The notes under the pieces were generated by a model. It was not told the origin of the DNA. It worked only from the letters and a program-made list of their open reading frames with translations, and searched no databases. Shown one piece after another: positions 27,816 through 36,796 of a DNA stretch of 64,000 bases (position 1 is the first letter of the stretch; every line of letters starts with the position of its first letter). The translations under genes were made by a program, and so were the position numbers. Location: positions 488,019-552,018 of the forward strand of contig NZ_BOOH01000019.1 of the NCBI RefSeq assembly GCF_016863135.1. Direction: 5' to 3'. Source of the stretch: Planobispora longispora (GTDB lineage Bacteria; Actinomycetota; Actinomycetes; Streptosporangiales; Streptosporangiaceae).

Positions 27816-29382
27816 CCTTGACTCCAGGGTTCGAACCGTGATTCAGGGCGGCGACGACGCTCGCGAACTCCTCGCCGAAATCGCCGCCGGTGCGGGTGAG
27901 ACCGCCGGCCTCGGCGCGCGCCTGAGGACCCTCCCCGACCCGCACCCACACGCGGCGGCGGCGGACCGTCAGGGAGAACACCAGGGCCACGGTGGCCAGG
28001 ACGGAGGCCAGCAGCGCGGGCATGCGGCCGGGGTCGTAGGTGATCTGGAGGGCGATCCACTCCTTGACGCCGGTGAACTCGATCGAGCCCGCCCCGCCCG
28101 GCAGGTCGAGCTTCTGGCCCACGGCCAGCGGATCGGCCTTCATGACCAGCGGCTTCAGTTTCTTCTGGATCTCCGGGGGGATCTCGTAGACCGACTGCGG
28201 GACGCCGTCCCGCATGCCGAGGTCGCCGGCGAAGGCGCCGTACACCTGCGCGGTCGGGTTGGCCGCGCCGGGGAAGATCGAGACCCACTCGCCGCCCTCG
28301 GCCGGGACGGTGCTGGGCAGGAACGCCACCAGGATGCCCAGCTGCTCGGGCTGGGCGTCCGCGACCTTGATGACGCACTCGGAGGTGAAGGTGGCCGGGT
28401 CGATGACCAGGCAGGGCACCGACCCCTCGAAGGCCACCTGGCCCTTGCCGTCGGTGATCTTGAAGGTGGGCGCGTACCCGTGGTCGAGGAGGTAGGTCAT
28501 GGTGCCGTTCACGTCGAGCGGCTCGTTGACCTTCAGCTCGTACGTCCGCTCGGGGGCCCCCGGCAGGTCGCTCACCGCGAGCTTCGCCGAGTAGTCGAGC
28601 GCCTGGCCGCGCTTGTCGCCCTTGGCGATGTAGGTCGCCTGGAAGTCCTCCAGCGTGAAGGAGAACGGCTCGAGCGACTCGGCGTTCACCTGCTGTCCGG
28701 GCATGTAGCGGTCGTAGGCGGCGACGGTGTTGGCGAACCCGTCGCCCTCCACCACGAGCACGTTGCCGCGGTAGCCGTACAGCGCGCCGACGCCGATCGC
28801 CACCAGCAGCCCGAGCAGCGCGACGTGGAACAGCAGGTTGCCGGTCTCCTTCAGGTAGCCCTTCTCCGCCGAGACCCAGCCGGGCCCGGTGGTGACCCGG
28901 AAACGCAGCCGCCGCAGCCGCCTGGCCGCCTCCTCGACGGTCAGGTCGCCGTCGAGCACGGCGTGCTGGGGCAGCCGCGACAGGTTGCGCGGCGCCGCGG
29001 GCGGCTTCTTGCGGAGTTCGCGCAGGTGGGCCATGGTGCGCGGGAGCACGCAGCCGATCAGCGAGAGGAACAGCAGCAGGTAGATCGCGGCGAACCACGG
29101 CGCCTTGAAGACGTCGAACAGCCAGAACCGGTCCAGCCACTCGGCGAGCTCGGGGTCGTCGGCGTAGTACTGACCGACCATGGCGTCGGAGACGCCGCGC
29201 TGCGGCCAGATCGACCCGGGGATCGAGGCCAGGGCGAACAGGAACAGCAGGATCAGGGCCGTCCGCATCGAGGTGAGCGTGCGCCAGAACCAGCGCGCCC
29301 AGCCCACGGCGCCCAGCTTCGCGGGCCGCGCCTCGGCCGCCTTCTCCGAATCGTCCCTCTCCGGGGTGTCGGTCACAGTCAT
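27805..29382 (-). CDS. resB: Cytochrome c biogenesis protein ResB
   Basis: 525 residues from ATG at 29382, which shares one base with the ccdA stop (TGATG); ten upstream codons are open but lie in ccdA. Helices occur at ~40-60, ~90-115 and ~195-215, followed by a large outer domain and a last helix near residue 460 (ASVLATVALVFSLTVRRRR). The GSIWPQRG motif after helix 1 is typical. ResB partners CcsB to deliver haem and attach it to apocytochromes on the outer membrane face. Confidence 0.94.
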   Translation of the reverse strand: MTVTDTPERDDSEKAAEARPAKLGAVGWARWFWRTLTSMRTALILLFLFALASIPGSIWPQRGVSDAMVGQYYADDPELAEWLDRFWLFDVFKAPWFAAIYLLLFLSLIGCVLPRTMAHLRELRKKPPAAPRNLSRLPQHAVLDGDLTVEEAARRLRRLRFRVTTGPGWVSAEKGYLKETGNLLFHVALLGLLVAIGVGALYGYRGNVLVVEGDGFANTVAAYDRYMPGQQVNAESLEPFSFTLEDFQATYIAKGDKRGQALDYSAKLAVSDLPGAPERTYELKVNEPLDVNGTMTYLLDHGYAPTFKITDGKGQVAFEGSVPCLVIDPATFTSECVIKVADAQPEQLGILVAFLPSTVPAEGGEWVSIFPGAANPTAQVYGAFAGDLGMRDGVPQSVYEIPPEIQKKLKPLVMKADPLAVGQKLDLPGGAGSIEFTGVKEWIALQITYDPGRMPALLASVLATVALVFSLTVRRRRVWVRVGEGPQARAEAGGLTRTGGDFGEEFASVVAALNHGSNPGVKDAR

Positions 29383-30116
29383 CAGATCACCGGCTGGAAT
29401 CCGCCGATCCACACCTGCATCGCCGCGATGAGCTCTCCCCAGAGCCCGGTGACGAGCAGCAGGCCGACGGCGACCAGCATGGCCCCGCCCACCCGTGTGA
29501 TCAGCTGAGAGTGGCGGCGGACCGCCTTGAACGTGTGCAGGGCCTTACGGTAGGCCATGCCGGCCGCCACGAACGGCAGACCGAGGCCGAGCGCGTACGC
29601 GAAGGCGAGGAGCGCGCCGCGACCGGCGCTGCCCTCGTTCATGCCCAGGGTGAGCACCACCGCGAGCGTGGGGCCGATGCAGGGGGTCCAGCCCAGGCCG
29701 AACACCACGCCGAGCAGGGGCGCCCCGGCCAGCCCGGCGGCCGGGAGCCGGTGGATGCGGAAGTCGCGCTGGAGACCCGGGATCACGCCCATGAAGGCGA
29801 GGCCGAGCACGATGGTGAGCCCGCCGAGCACCCGGGTGATGATCTCGGCGTTGCCGAACAGCGCCGCGCCGACGCCGCCGGCGAGCGCCCCGCCGGCCAC
29901 GAACACCGCGGCGAAGCCGAGGACGAACAGCGCGATCCCCGCGACCATCCGTCCGCGCCTGGGGTCGGCGCTCATCCCGGTCACGTACGACAGGTAGCCG
30001 GGGACCAGCGGCAGCACGCACGGCGACAGGAACGACACCAGCCCCGCGGCGACCGCGATCGGCAGCGCCAGGGCGAGCGAGCCGCTCGCCACCGTGCTCG
30101 CCAGGTCGGTGCTCAT
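29382..30116 (-). CDS. ccdA: Thiol-disulfide membrane protein CcdA
   Basis: 244 residues, six hydrophobic helices. Redox cysteines C33 (FLSPCVLPLVPGYLSYV) and C146 (LGWTPCIGPTLAVV) match CcdA/DsbD. It carries electrons from cytoplasmic thioredoxin across the membrane to ResA, keeping apocytochrome CxxCH reduced. ATG at 30116 lies 38 bases after the resA stop. Confidence 0.95.
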   Translation of the reverse strand: MSTDLASTVASGSLALALPIAVAAGLVSFLSPCVLPLVPGYLSYVTGMSADPRRGRMVAGIALFVLGFAAVFVAGGALAGGVGAALFGNAEIITRVLGGLTIVLGLAFMGVIPGLQRDFRIHRLPAAGLAGAPLLGVVFGLGWTPCIGPTLAVVLTLGMNEGSAGRGALLAFAYALGLGLPFVAAGMAYRKALHTFKAVRRHSQLITRVGGAMLVAVGLLLVTGLWGELIAAMQVWIGGFQPVI

Positions 30117-30154
30117 CGCGAGGACTCCGGGGGCAGGCGCTTGCTTCTCATCGT

Positions 30155-30739
30155 CTACTTCTCATCGCTGACCTTGGTGACCGCGTCGAGCAGGTCGTTG
30201 TACTTGACCGCGCCGAGGGCGCGCGCGGCGATGCGGCCCTGACGATCGATGATCAGAGTTGCGGGGATGGAGGCCGGAGGCACGCTGCCCTGAAAAGCGA
30301 GTGCGACCTTGCCGGGCTGGTCGAAAATGCTGGGATAGCCAGGACTCTGGCTGTTCTCGAAAGCGATCGCTGCGGCCTTGCGGTCCTTGATGCTGATTCC
30401 GAGGAACTCCACGCCGTCCGCCTTGGTCTTGGCGGCGATGTCTTTCAGTACCGGAGCCTCGGCCCGGCAGGGCACGCACCATGAAGCCCAGAAGTTGAGC
30501 ACCACGACCTTGCCTCGGTACGCGGCGAGCGAGACGGTGTCCTCGGTGAGCGTCGGCCCTTCGATCGCGGGGGCAATCCTACGGTCGGCGACCGCGAAGA
30601 AGGTGACCTCCCCATCACCTGCCACGAAGCGCGTGTCCCCCGCCTGCGGCTGCGACTGCGGGCTCCCGGCGCATCCGGCCGCTCCCGCGACGAGGACGAC
30701 GGCGGCCAGGACGGCGGCAGCGGACGATGTGGCGCGCAT
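30155..30739 (-). CDS. resA: ResA/TlpA-type thioredoxin lipoprotein
   Basis: 194 residues. A lipobox VAGAAGC (C23) marks membrane anchoring outside the cell. The thioredoxin fold carries WCVPC (C88, C91) and the cis-Pro region PPASIPATLIID. It would reduce the haem-binding cysteines of apocytochrome c, itself reduced by CcdA next in the operon. Base composition around codons 90-140 is slightly less GC-rich than in the neighbours. Confidence 0.93.
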   Translation of the reverse strand: MRATSSAAAVLAAVVLVAGAAGCAGSPQSQPQAGDTRFVAGDGEVTFFAVADRRIAPAIEGPTLTEDTVSLAAYRGKVVVLNFWASWCVPCRAEAPVLKDIAAKTKADGVEFLGISIKDRKAAAIAFENSQSPGYPSIFDQPGKVALAFQGSVPPASIPATLIIDRQGRIAARALGAVKYNDLLDAVTKVSDEK

Positions 30740-30795
30740 CGGCGGAAGGATCTCCCTGTACTACAGGCGGTAGAGCAGTCACTCTACCCGCGGGG

Positions 30796-31434
30796 TCAGG
30801 CGCCCGGCACAGTGGGGCGTCGGACGAGCGCGGCCGCCGGCTCGCCGTAGCCCACGCTCACCAGCCGATCTTCCTCGAAGGTGAGACTGGTGAGGCTGGC
30901 GAGTCCGCACTGCCGGCGGCGCGGGTCGTGCACGAGCCGCCGCCCCTCGGCCGCCAGCCGGATGATCCAGATGGGGAGCTGGTGGCTGACCAGCACCGCC
31001 TCGTGCCCGCGCGCCGCGGCGCGGGCGGACAGGATCGCCCCCCGCATCCGCGCGACCACCTCGCTGTACGGCTCCCCCCAGGAGGGGCGGAGCGGGTTCC
31101 ACAGGTGGCGGTAGTAACGCGGGTTGCGGAACACCCCGTCGCCGTTGCCCACCCGGACGCCCTCGAAGACGTTGCCGGCCTCGATGAGGCGCTCGTCGAC
31201 CGTGACGTCCAGGCCGAAGGTCTTCGCGATCGGGGCGGCGGTCTCCTGCGCCCGCTCCAGCGGGGAGGAGAACAGGGCGACGACGTCGCGTCCGGCGATC
31301 GAGGCGGCGACGGTCTCGGCCATCCGCCTGCCGTTCTCCGACAGGTGGTAGTCCGGCAGCCTGCCGTACAGAACGTTGGCGGGGTTGTGGACCTCGCCGT
31401 GGCGCAGGAGATGAACGACGGTGATCTCAGCCAT
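30796..31434 (-). CDS. Histidine phosphatase family protein
   Basis: 212 residues of the phosphoglycerate-mutase-like fold: LLRHGEVHNP with catalytic RHG (10-12), SSPLERAQET, and the second His in VLVSHQLPIW. Substrate unknown. It sits before the cytochrome c maturation genes, as its homologue (Rv0525) does beside Rv0526-Rv0529 in M. tuberculosis. ATG at 31434 lies only 12 bases after the LysR stop, so the LysR gene may be co-transcribed with it. Confidence 0.88.
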   Translation of the reverse strand: MAEITVVHLLRHGEVHNPANVLYGRLPDYHLSENGRRMAETVAASIAGRDVVALFSSPLERAQETAAPIAKTFGLDVTVDERLIEAGNVFEGVRVGNGDGVFRNPRYYRHLWNPLRPSWGEPYSEVVARMRGAILSARAAARGHEAVLVSHQLPIWIIRLAAEGRRLVHDPRRRQCGLASLTSLTFEEDRLVSVGYGEPAAALVRRPTVPGA

Positions 31435-31446
31435 GGTCCGGTCAGC

Positions 31447-32523
31447 CTACCGACTGGTAGCGGCAGGGAAGACCGACTCACGTGCGGGGGAACCCGCGGC
31501 GTGGCGCGGCGGGAGCACCTCGTCGCCGGCCCGCTCCGGGGAGAGCGCGCCGTCGGGAACGTCCGGCGGGAACATGCCGCCGTGGCCGTCCAGCGGGAAC
31601 GCGCCGTCGGCGGCGTAACGCGCCTGGAAGCCCTCCGAGACCGCCTTGAGGGCGTCGACGGCGGCGCGGATCGCCGGGCGGCGGGCGGCGTCGGCGCGCC
31701 AGAGCACGTAGATCCTCCGGATCGGGCGGGGCCGGACCGCCACGATCCGCACCCCCTCCGGGAAGAAGTCGCGCCCGAGCCGGGGGATGATCGCGCAGCC
31801 CTGCCCCGCCGCCACGAGCGCGAGCTGGGTCGGATATTCGTCCGCCATGCAGGTGATGTCCGGCTCCACCTCGGCCGCGCGGAGGGTGTAGACCAGCCAG
31901 TCATGGCAGACCGTGCCGGGCGAGCCGCTGATCCAGCGCTCCCCGGCCAGCTCGGACAGCTCGATCTCCGCCCGTTCCGCCAGGGGATGGCCGGCGGGCA
32001 GGATCACGTCGGCGACGTCGTCGAAGAGGGTCACCCGCGACAGCCCTTCGGGGATGGCCATCGGCCGGTTCATCCAGTCCTGGATCACCGCCAGGTCCAG
32101 TTCGCCCCGCGTGACCTCGCGGACCTGCCGTTCCGGCTCCCGCTCGTGCAGCTGGATCCTCAGGTCGGGGTGGCGCTCGCGCAGGCGGACCAGGGCCCCC
32201 GGCAGCAGCCCCCGGGCGGCGGTGGGGAAGGCCGCGATGCTCAACCGGCCCACCACCTCGCCGCGCAGCGCCTCGAAGTCGGCCTCGGCGGTCTCCACCA
32301 GGGCGAGGATGCGCCCGGCGTGGTCGGCCAGCAGCCCCGCCGCGTCCGTCAGGCGCACCCCGCGCCCGTTGCGCTCCAGCAGGGTGGCGCCGGTCTCCCG
32401 CTCCAGCTTCGCGAGCTGCTGCGAGACCGCCGACGGCGTCACCATCAGCGCGTCGGCCGCCGCGCCCACCGATCCGTAGGTGGCCACGGCGTGCAGGGCC
32501 TTCAGCCGGTTGAGGTCCAACAT
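31447..32523 (-). CDS. LysR-family transcription regulator
   Basis: 358 residues. An N-terminal winged helix-turn-helix (SVGAAADALMVTPSAVSQQLAKLE, cited by its central TPSAVSQQLAKLE) and a periplasmic-binding-like effector domain (~90-295) are clear. The last ~60 residues are a Pro/Ala/Gly-rich tail beyond the usual ~300-residue length. It separates the histidine phosphatase from hemL, which are close neighbours in related genomes, so it may be an insertion. No divergent target gene lies upstream. Effector unknown. Confidence 0.88.
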   Translation of the reverse strand: MLDLNRLKALHAVATYGSVGAAADALMVTPSAVSQQLAKLERETGATLLERNGRGVRLTDAAGLLADHAGRILALVETAEADFEALRGEVVGRLSIAAFPTAARGLLPGALVRLRERHPDLRIQLHEREPERQVREVTRGELDLAVIQDWMNRPMAIPEGLSRVTLFDDVADVILPAGHPLAERAEIELSELAGERWISGSPGTVCHDWLVYTLRAAEVEPDITCMADEYPTQLALVAAGQGCAIIPRLGRDFFPEGVRIVAVRPRPIRRIYVLWRADAARRPAIRAAVDALKAVSEGFQARYAADGAFPLDGHGGMFPPDVPDGALSPERAGDEVLPPRHAAGSPARESVFPAATSR

Positions 32524-32535
32524 GTAGCGATTCTA
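32524..32535 (-). promoter_or_regulatory. Likely leaderless promoter of the LysR gene
   Basis: On the minus strand a TAGAAT -10 hexamer (32530-32535) is followed by six bases and then the ATG at 32523, which places transcription start at or next to the initiation codon. No ribosome site is present. The AT-rich stretch just upstream is unusual for this genome; no good -35 is seen. Confidence 0.5.
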
Positions 32536-33353
32536 AATGAGAAAATGAAAAAACTCTTCGCACACTGAATCACCAGAGGGCTGTCGACGTCTGGGTCGCG
32601 GTGTCGAATTCGGTAACCGACGCCTCTCGGAGGTCGCGTTCGCTGCCCGTGTGGTCAGGGTCGCCTCTCCACTCCCTTCGGCGATCACGCTGAGTCCAAC
32701 TACCGGGAACGCTACGACCCACATGGCGCTCCTGCATCGCCTCAGCGCATCTTGATCACCCTCTGGCCCCTCCGGTCGTGCGCCCCGCACAACGAGCCAT
32801 GCCGGCCCTGCCGCCCATCTGCTCATACCCGCAGCCGCGTCCACACCTTCGAGCGAACGGCAACCAGAGAATCATAAACAACCATCCCGTCAGGAGATTT
32901 AGCCTTTCCGACTCAGGTCACGGCGCACCGTTCCCATTTACGTAGCCACGCATTGCGATAACCCGCCGCCAGAACCGGCAGATCATGACCGCAACGCCGA
33001 CTCAATAGCCAATGATCGCATGTTGACCCATCTGCAATCCGACTGCAATTCGGCGCCGGCGGCCGGAGTTCACCGATTCGACCTGCAAGAACACCCCTAA
33101 TCCAGACTCAAGAACGAGCGGACTATTAAGAATTCAACTTTTCCATAGCTGACGAATCATGGCTGCGCAAGATCTTGACAGGAATTATCTAAAAGAATAA
33201 CTTCGCCCAAACGGAGCACCTTCCAATCAAAGAAAGGGGATTGACGAGAAGAACCACATGGGGCCGGCAGCCCACAACCAAGGGAAGCCGCGAGAAGAAA
33301 CGATAGAACGCTCCGCTCCCGGATTCCCTTAATACACAAGGAGCATAATTATC
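32536..33353. other. AT-richer gene-poor region
   Basis: About 820 bases without a convincing gene on either strand. Base composition falls well below the genome's typical level, most of all at 32870-33330. Open frames here are short and lack codon bias. I see no terminal repeats, transposase motifs or tRNA end. Only a promoter for the secreted genes (33175-33203) is recognisable. It may be eroded foreign DNA. Confidence 0.6.
33175..33203 (+). promoter_or_regulatory. Consensus sigma-70-type promoter of the secreted gene pair
   Basis: A perfect -35 TTGACA (33175-33180), a 17-base spacer and TAACTT (33198-33203) form a near-consensus housekeeping promoter on the plus strand. Transcription would start near 33210, giving a leader of about 145 bases before the ATG at 33354. 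Such a strong, AT-rich promoter stands out in this window. Confidence 0.6.
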
Positions 33354-33824
33354 ATGTCTCGCAAGGTTAAGCTCGCCACAACTGCGATTATCGCCCTAGC
33401 AGCCACAATCACTCCGGTCTCCGCGAGTGCGGCCGACGCAAAGATCATTCCGAGGGCAGAAGTGGTCGTCTACGACAAGAGCCACGTCTGCGGCATGGAC
33501 GAGATGGATTACGTCTCCGGTGGTCCTGGCCCGAAGAGCATCACCCTCACTCGCTCGGCCACGGCTGAGTCGTCGTGGAGCGCCGAAGTCAGCGTCTCAA
33601 AGTCGGTCGTGGACGCCGGAGTCGGATACAACACGAAGAGGGCGTGGACGATCACACAGAGCGCCACCTACAACGTCCCCAAGCGCAAGTACGGGTCCAT
33701 CACGTCCTTCCCCTACTACGAGGTCAGTTACTTCAATGTCAGGCTGTGGCCGTCGGGACACCACCTCGGCAAGGGTTACGCAATGAAACCCATCGGCGCC
33801 TGCTTCGTCAGGAGATCATGGTGA
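33354..33824 (+). CDS. Small secreted protein, unknown family
   Basis: 156 residues. A signal peptide is clear: basic MSRKVK, hydrophobic core, and ASA cleavage near residue 26. The mature protein (~130 residues) alternates Ser/Thr and hydrophobic residues (SITLTRSATAESSWSAEVSV, AWTITQSATYNVPKRKYG), suggesting a beta-rich fold, and has two cysteines (C46, C150) able to form one disulfide. The start has AAGGAG ten bases upstream. Codon third positions are less G/C-rich than in the neighbours, a sign of transfer. No catalytic motif is seen; similarity to pore-forming-toxin-like beta domains is only an impression. Confidence 0.75.
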   Translation: MSRKVKLATTAIIALAATITPVSASAADAKIIPRAEVVVYDKSHVCGMDEMDYVSGGPGPKSITLTRSATAESSWSAEVSVSKSVVDAGVGYNTKRAWTITQSATYNVPKRKYGSITSFPYYEVSYFNVRLWPSGHHLGKGYAMKPIGACFVRRSW

Positions 33825-33909
33825 GTCTCAGGCGGGCTCCCCTCTCGGAAGGATCATCCACCAAGCCGGGAAACGATTCATCCCTGGACCGCCTAACCGG
33901 AGGAATCTA

Positions 33910-34314
33910 ATGGCAGGATCCAACACCATAAGGGCGATAGCGCTTTCCGCAACCGCGCTAGTCGGCTCTTCCTTCATGGCGATCCCCGCTCAGGCACAGA
34001 CGGAGTCAGCCAGCTGCACCTGGACCTTCTCTAAGCCTTCCATCCGCTCCTTAGGAGTTGTCTACGGAGCCGTCAACACGAGTGGATGCTCCAACGGCTG
34101 GAAGTTCAAGGTGACGCTTATGGAGTGGGACAGTGGGTACGAGACTCCGGTCGGCCGCTCCTGGCGCGGAAACGGACGTTTCGGAACGACCGCGGGTTGC
34201 ATCAACGGAGAGACCTGGGTAACGGCGATCGAGGCGCGTAGCCCCAACGGAACCACATATTTCGACTACAGCGGCAAAAGCAAGTTCAGGTCCGGCTGCG
34301 AAGATCCCTCATAA
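33910..34314 (+). CDS. Small secreted four-cysteine protein, unknown family
   Basis: 134 residues. Signal peptide with cleavage after AQA at about residue 29. The mature part has four cysteines (C36, C60, C97, C130), probably two disulfides, and Trp/Gly/Ser-rich beta-type sequence (WKFKVTLMEWDSG, GETWVTAIEARSPNG). GGAGG lies six bases before the ATG. It follows the other secreted gene by 85 bases, so both likely share one transcript from 33175, and it ends in a strong hairpin. Codon use is atypical as in its partner. Confidence 0.75.
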   Translation: MAGSNTIRAIALSATALVGSSFMAIPAQAQTESASCTWTFSKPSIRSLGVVYGAVNTSGCSNGWKFKVTLMEWDSGYETPVGRSWRGNGRFGTTAGCINGETWVTAIEARSPNGTTYFDYSGKSKFRSGCEDPS

Positions 34315-34360
34315 GGGCCAGAAGGGCGCTCTGTCCCGAGAGCACGAAGCGCCGAGGCCC
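34315..34360 (+). terminator. Extended hairpin after the secreted gene pair
   Basis: Starting at the base after the stop codon, nested stems GGGCC/GGCCC, GGCGCT/AGCGCC and GCTCT/AGAGC fold 34315-34360 into one imperfect long hairpin followed by TTG. It fits a terminator for the two secreted genes. Confidence 0.5.
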
Positions 34361-34393
34361 TTGCCGTAGTAGCCACTGATCACGATATCTTCC

Positions 34394-34433
34394 GGTCAGG
34401 GCGACGGTGACATACTCCACCGTCGCCCCGACC
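34394..34433. terminator. Strong bidirectional terminator between the secreted pair and hemL
   Basis: GGGCGACGGTG (34399-34409) and CACCGTCGCCC (34418-34428) make a perfect 11-bp stem with an 8-base loop, extended by GGTC/GACC across one mismatch. It lies between convergent genes. The rest of the gap to the hemL stop (34434-34568) holds nothing I recognise. Confidence 0.7.
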
Positions 34434-34568
34434 GCTGACCGCATTCGCCTCCGTCACCGCCGAGTGCGACTGGCGGCGCGTCCCGTTCTATCGGCAGACG
34501 TAACTCACGTCCTCGATCAGCCAAGCGGGCGGTCGCAAGGATCATCTAGCGGTGACCAACGGACGGGT

Positions 34569-35867
34569 CTACACGAAAGCTTGGGCGGCGGCCTTGGCGG
34601 CGGCCGGGAGGGCCTCGGCGACGCGGGACAGGGCCTCGTCGTCGTGGGCCGCCGACAGGAACCACGCCTCGTAGGCCGACGGGGGCAGGTAGACGCCCTG
34701 GTCGAGCATGGCGTGGAAGAAGGCCCGGTAGGCGGCGGTGTTCTGCTTCTGCGCCGTGGCGAAGTCGGTCACCCGCTCGTCGGTGAAGAAGATGGAGAAC
34801 AGGCTGCCCGCGCGCTGCAGGCGGTGCGGCACCCCGGCGGCGGCCAGGGCGTCGGCGGCGGCCCGGCCGATGACCAGCGCAGAGGCGTCCACCCGGTCGT
34901 AGACCTCGTCGTCGCAGGCGCGCAGCGTGGCCAGTCCGGCGGCGCAGGCCAGCGGATTGCCGGAGAGGGTGCCGGCCTGGTAGACCGGGCCCTCCGGGGC
35001 CAGGTGGGCCATCACCTCGGCCCGGCCGCCGAACGCGGCGGCGGGCAGGCCGCCGCCCATGACCTTGCCGAAGGTCATCAGGTCGGCGTCCACCGGGTCG
35101 AGGCCGTACCACCCGGACCTCGACACGCGGAAACCGGTCAGCACCTCATCGATGATCAGCAGCGCGCCGTGCGCGGTGCACAGCTCGCGGAGCGTGGCGT
35201 TGAAACCGTCCGCCGGCGGGACGACGCCCATGTTGGCCGGGCACGCCTCGGTGATCACGCAGGCGATCTCGTCGCCGAACGTGCGGAAGGCCTCCGTCAC
35301 GGCCTCGACCGAGTTGTACGGCAGGACGACGGTGTCGGCGGCCGAGGCGCCGGTCACCCCGGGGGTGTCGGGGAGGCCGAAGGTGACCAGGCCCGATCCG
35401 GCCGAGGCGAGCAGGGCGTCCACGTGGCCGTGGTAGCAGCCGGCGAACTTGACGACCTTGGACCGGCCGGTGAAGCCGCGCGCCAGCCGCACGGCGGACA
35501 TGGTGGCCTCGGTGCCCGAGCTGACCAGGCGGACCTTCTCCACGGGGGCCATCCGGTCGACGAGCTCCTCGGCGAGCTCGACCTCGCCGGCCGTGGCCGT
35601 GCCGAACGAGGTGCCGCGCGCCAGCGCCTCCTGCAGGGCCTCGATCACGGCCGGGTGCCGGTGCCCCAGGATCATCGGGCCCCAGGAGCAGACCAGGTCG
35701 ACGTAGCGGTTGCCGTCCGCGTCGGTGATGTACGGTCCCTGGCCGGATGCCATGAAACGGGGCGTGCCGCCGACGGCGCCGAAGGCGCGGACCGGGGAGT
35801 TCACACCCCCGGGGACGACCTGGCGGGCGCGGGCGAACAGGTCCTCGGAGTTCTCAGTACGGCTCAC
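34569..35867 (-). CDS. hemL: Glutamate-1-semialdehyde 2,1-aminomutase
   Basis: PLP enzyme converting glutamate-1-semialdehyde to 5-aminolevulinate, the product being the substrate of HemB. 432 residues. It has the family's [13 protein letters not shown], the [10 protein letters not shown] strand and the PLP lysine K268 in [13 protein letters not shown]. The start is GTG at 35867. It works right after HemA (40.3-41.6 kb) in the C5 pathway. The gene is minus strand like the other hem genes, 75 bases after the Prim-Pol gene. Confidence 0.97.
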   Translation of the reverse strand: MSRTENSEDLFARARQVVPGGVNSPVRAFGAVGGTPRFMASGQGPYITDADGNRYVDLVCSWGPMILGHRHPAVIEALQEALARGTSFGTATAGEVELAEELVDRMAPVEKVRLVSSGTEATMSAVRLARGFTGRSKVVKFAGCYHGHVDALLASAGSGLVTFGLPDTPGVTGASAADTVVLPYNSVEAVTEAFRTFGDEIACVITEACPANMGVVPPADGFNATLRELCTAHGALLIIDEVLTGFRVSRSGWYGLDPVDADLMTFGKVMGGGLPAAAFGGRAEVMAHLAPEGPVYQAGTLSGNPLACAAGLATLRACDDEVYDRVDASALVIGRAAADALAAAGVPHRLQRAGSLFSIFFTDERVTDFATAQKQNTAAYRAFFHAMLDQGVYLPPSAYEAWFLSAAHDDEALSRVAEALPAAAKAAAQAFV

Positions 35868-35942
35868 CGTCCCAGATTACGGGGCAGGGGGGCCGGGCTG
35901 TGTTCATGGCCGTGCTGCGCACGGTGATGGCGCGCGGGGGGG

Positions 35943-36587
35943 TCACTCGCAGACGTCGGCGAGGATGTCCAGGACGCGGAGCGGGTCGGGCAGCGGGCGG
36001 CCGTCCGGGGGGCGCAGCCACGCGGCGGGCTGACCGGTCGCCAGGAGGGAGGGCGGGGCGAGGACGAAGCTGTCCCGGCAGTGCCAGCGCAGGCCGGGCA
36101 TCTCCTCGATGGTCGAGGGGCCGTAGTCGAGGGGGCACGACCACCACTCGTCCTCGTCGGCGGAGGTGTTGCGGGTGGCCACATAGAAAAGGACCCGGTC
36201 GCCGTTCACGGCGACCGGGCCCGATGCGGTTCCGGCGGCGTCCGTCGTCGCGAGGGCGGCGAGCCCCGCCGCCGCCGGTACGTCGAAGACGTCGAAGACG
36301 CGTCCGGTGGGCAGCACGATGTTCGCCTCGGGCTCGTTGCGCCACCAGTGGGCGAGCAGGGCGGTGTCGGTGGTGGCCTGCATCTGCCAGGCGCGCGAGA
36401 TCGGGTGGTTGCCCACGTCGGGGCAGCCGACGCGATCACAGGAGCAGGCCCGCGCGCCGTTCGCGAGCGGCCGCGCGCCGGGACAGCTCGCCCAGCCGAG
36501 CGAGGCGTACTCCATCACGGACGTGACGATCTGCTGTTTCGGATGAGCCCGTCGCCTGGTACGACGAGCCAGCGGTACCCCCACCAT
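35943..36587 (-). CDS. Prim-Pol domain protein (bifunctional DNA primase/polymerase N-terminal type)
   Basis: 214 residues from ATG at 36587, with GGAGG six bases upstream. EYASLGWASCPGARPL at the start, the Cys-rich CSCDRVGCPDVGNHP and NIVLPTGRVFDVFDVP are the features of the short chromosomal Prim-Pol (PF09250-type) proteins of actinobacteria. FDVFDVP holds a candidate catalytic D-x-x-D pair, but I cannot confirm the full active site. No helicase domain follows. Its role, perhaps repair or an NTP-linked function, is unknown; similar genes occur near hem loci in related genomes. Confidence 0.75.
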   Translation of the reverse strand: MVGVPLARRTRRRAHPKQQIVTSVMEYASLGWASCPGARPLANGARACSCDRVGCPDVGNHPISRAWQMQATTDTALLAHWWRNEPEANIVLPTGRVFDVFDVPAAAGLAALATTDAAGTASGPVAVNGDRVLFYVATRNTSADEDEWWSCPLDYGPSTIEEMPGLRWHCRDSFVLAPPSLLATGQPAAWLRPPDGRPLPDPLRVLDILADVCE

Positions 36588-36796
36588 GCGTGTCCTCCGT
36601 TGTCCGCGTGCCCCGCGTCATACCCGAATACGACATATCCATCTCTGGCAGACAAAGGGAGACACTCAGAGGTCTACGCCACCTGGGACACATCCGCACC
36701 GGTCATCGAACTCTAACGCACCCATTCCACCTCCTGGTGGCAAACCCCCAGTTCTGGGCATGTGCGAAGAGTCTCACCGCATCGCGGAACAGAAAC

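Noticed and set aside
32533..32844. Minus-strand 103-codon frame upstream of the LysR gene
   Set aside because: It overlaps the LysR promoter, and its composition and lack of ribosome site do not support coding.
33157..33339. Minus-strand 60-codon frame with a hydrophobic, signal-like stretch
   Set aside because: It lies across the leader of the secreted genes, lacks a ribosome site and ends with no conserved content.
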